Source: Paenibacillus ginsengarvi
GTDB taxonomy: Bacteria > Bacillota > Bacilli > Paenibacillales > NBRC-103111
Direction: 5' to 3'
Length of the DNA stretch: 32,485 nt
NCBI RefSeq assembly: GCF_003626695.1
Contig: NZ_RBAH01000049.1
Span: 1 to 32,485, forward strand
The position numbers and the translations under genes are program-made. The notes under the pieces are model-generated. The model did not search any database, had not been told where the DNA came from, and saw only the letters and a list, made by a program, of their open reading frames with translations. Positions 31,290 through 32,485 of this stretch are shown piece after piece. Every line of letters starts with the position of its first letter. The stretch's first letter is position 1.

Positions 31290-32324
31290 ATGCTTGTGGT
31301 AACAGCCAGACAGGGCAGCATTCAATTGGAACAGGCGCCGGAGCCGGCTTGTGCGCGCAACTATGTAATCGTCGAGAACGTATGCTCGGCCATCAGTCCG
31401 GGAACGGAAATGCTTATTATCGGCCGGAGCAGAGAAGTCGGCGATTCCTTGCCGCTCGGGTACAGCTCGGCCGGTATTATTCGCGAAGTCGGCGAAGGCG
31501 TACATAAACTTCGGATAGGCCAGCGCGTCGCCTGCTATGGGGCGCCGTTCGTTAAACATGCGGAGAGAATTGCGGTGCCGAAAAATCTGGTCGCTCCGCT
31601 GCCGGATCATGTGGACATCCGCGAGGCGGCATTCGTCGCGCACGGGGCGATCACGATTCATGCGCTGCGCCAATCCGATCTCCGCTTCGGCGAAACGGCC
31701 GTTATCGTCGGGCTGGGCATTTTGGGCCAGCTGTTATGCCAGATTGCAAGCGCTGCAGGCCTGCGCGTTATTGGCTATGATCTGCTGCCGGAGCGCTGCG
31801 AGCAGTTGCGCGCAAGCGGGGCGGGGCGGGCCTGCGCTACCGCCGAAGAGCTGGCGGATGCGATCCACGACTGTTCGGAGGGAGCGGGGGCGGATGCGGT
31901 ATTCCTTTGCGCGGGCGGCAAGGCCGGCGGTTTGATCGACCAATCGTTCGAATGGCTGCGCGACCGGGGGAAAATCGTCATCGTCGGCGATGTGAAGACG
32001 GACTTTAATCGCGACCTGATGTTCGGCAAGGAAGCGCAGGTGCTGATCTCCCGCGCGGGCGGACCGGGCCGGTATGACGGCAGTTACGAGAACGAAGGCG
32101 TCGATTACCCGATCGGTTATGTGCGATGGACGGAAGGACGCAATATGGGCGAATATATCCGTCTGCTCGCCGAGAAGCGGATCCGGCTAGCTTCGATGAT
32201 CACGGATGTGATCCCGGTCCGCAAGGCTGCGCTCGCATACGAGAAATACGCAATCGATCCGAGAAGCCAGCTTGGCGTGCTGCTTGCATATGAACCGATG
32301 GCCCGCGACGGCTCAAGCGGGTAG
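31290..32324 (+). CDS. MDR-superfamily dehydrogenase lacking canonical zinc ligands
   Basis: This 344-aa oxidoreductase has the GroES-like N-terminal domain and a Rossmann domain with VIVGLGILGQ (138-147) for NAD(P). The segment VCSAISPGTEML (31-42) is typical of the branch whose members are sometimes fused to Gfo/Idh domains in sugar metabolism. Cys32 could be the first catalytic ligand, but the usual Gly-His-Glu that supplies the second reads GYS (57-59), and no four-cysteine structural zinc loop is visible. It is probably zinc-poor or zinc-free. The start has GGGGAG (31276-31281). It may oxidise a sugar or polyol, but the substrate is not inferable. It ends before the IS terminus and its hairpin. 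Confidence 0.85.
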   Translation: MLVVTARQGSIQLEQAPEPACARNYVIVENVCSAISPGTEMLIIGRSREVGDSLPLGYSSAGIIREVGEGVHKLRIGQRVACYGAPFVKHAERIAVPKNLVAPLPDHVDIREAAFVAHGAITIHALRQSDLRFGETAVIVGLGILGQLLCQIASAAGLRVIGYDLLPERCEQLRASGAGRACATAEELADAIHDCSEGAGADAVFLCAGGKAGGLIDQSFEWLRDRGKIVIVGDVKTDFNRDLMFGKEAQVLISRAGGPGRYDGSYENEGVDYPIGYVRWTEGRNMGEYIRLLAEKRIRLASMITDVIPVRKAALAYEKYAIDPRSQLGVLLAYEPMARDGSSG

Positions 32325-32367
32325 GAGGAAAAGCGCGAAAAACCTCCGGCCGCCACGAGGGGCTGTT

Positions 32368-32414
32368 GACAAAATGGGTTGAGGACAACATCCTCAACCC
32401 ATTTTGTCGGTTTT
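32368..32414. terminator. Perfect 18-bp hairpin at the IS end
   Basis: The 18-base arms at 32368-32385 and 32391-32408 pair perfectly around loop CAACA. GGTTTT follows on the plus strand. It can terminate the dehydrogenase transcript and shield the IS from read-through. Confidence 0.8.
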
Positions 32415-32452
32415 ATAGAATTTGGCCTGATTTTGAAGGGACCTTTCATCCC

Positions 32453-32485
32453 TTATGCTATCGCTTTGATCATTCGTTTGATGTT
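32453..32485 (-). CDS. C-terminal end of a probable transposase, clipped by the edge
   Basis: The minus-strand frame entering from the right edge reads NIKRMIKAIA and stops at TAA (32455-32453). The Asn-x-Lys-Arg pattern near the end is typical of the C-terminal helix of several DDE transposases. With the adjacent transposon-like terminus, a transposase tail is the best explanation. Only 10 residues can be seen. Confidence 0.45.
   Translation of the reverse strand, partial: NIKRMIKAIA

Larger units (their letters stand above)
32359..32485 (-). mobile_element. Terminal part of an insertion sequence running off the right edge
   Basis: GGGGCTGTTGACAAAAT-type sequence from about 32359 looks like a transposon end. 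It is followed by a long hairpin and then, on the minus strand, the last codons of a transposase-like gene. The element boundary is estimated, since the other end is outside the window. The family is uncertain; an IS1182- or IS4-like element is my best guess. Confidence 0.5.

Overview
The window looks like a chromosomal accessory region of a Gram-positive, moderately GC-rich member of the Paenibacillaceae (Paenibacillus or Cohnella type). The evidence is strong GGAGG-type ribosome binding sites, lipoprotein signal peptides on family-1 solute-binding proteins, a membrane-anchored AraC sensor, a LytS/LytTR pair beside cstA, and many AraC-type regulators next to glycan enzymes. No rRNA, tRNA or CRISPR was seen.

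Layout. The left edge (1-47, minus) clips a gene whose start codon lies in a perfect inverted repeat. About 560 bp of AT-richer, repeat-bearing non-coding DNA follows. Then come a polysaccharide-deacetylase-like protein (610-2367) and a LytS kinase, LytTR regulator and CstA transporter (2602-7050) that resemble the pyruvate-responsive BtsSR-BtsT circuit. Next is a Tat-exported beta-helix protein (7204-9009, minus). A four-gene run (9366-16055) encodes two paralogous solute-binding lipoproteins, an LplA-like binding protein with no lipid-attachment cysteine, and a two-TM AraC sensor that overlaps it by ATGA. No ABC permease is present. A SAM methyltransferase (minus) follows.

The right half holds three divergent modules in which a cupin-AraC regulator faces an enzyme gene: AraC/DegT aminotransferase (17225-19486), AraC/DUF2264 plus sulfatase (21043-24598) and AraC/GH29 alpha-L-fucosidase (26820-29679). 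Between them lie a fourth solute-binding protein behind a near-consensus CcpA cre site (19650-20963) and a large NTPase, GNAT-like and LuxR fusion regulator (24712-26814). The window ends with an M29 aminopeptidase (minus), a zinc-ligand-poor MDR dehydrogenase and the terminus of an insertion sequence running off the right edge.

Working model (inference): orphan surface binding proteins and several one-component regulators sense and process a decorated glycan, plausibly sulfated and fucosylated. The secreted beta-helix protein would act outside, and the sulfatase, DUF2264 protein and fucosidase, none with a signal peptide, would act inside. The permeases must lie elsewhere. The LytSR-CstA unit looks like a separate pyruvate or starvation module. 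All start sites were chosen by ribosome binding site and domain boundary, and several differ from the longest open frame.
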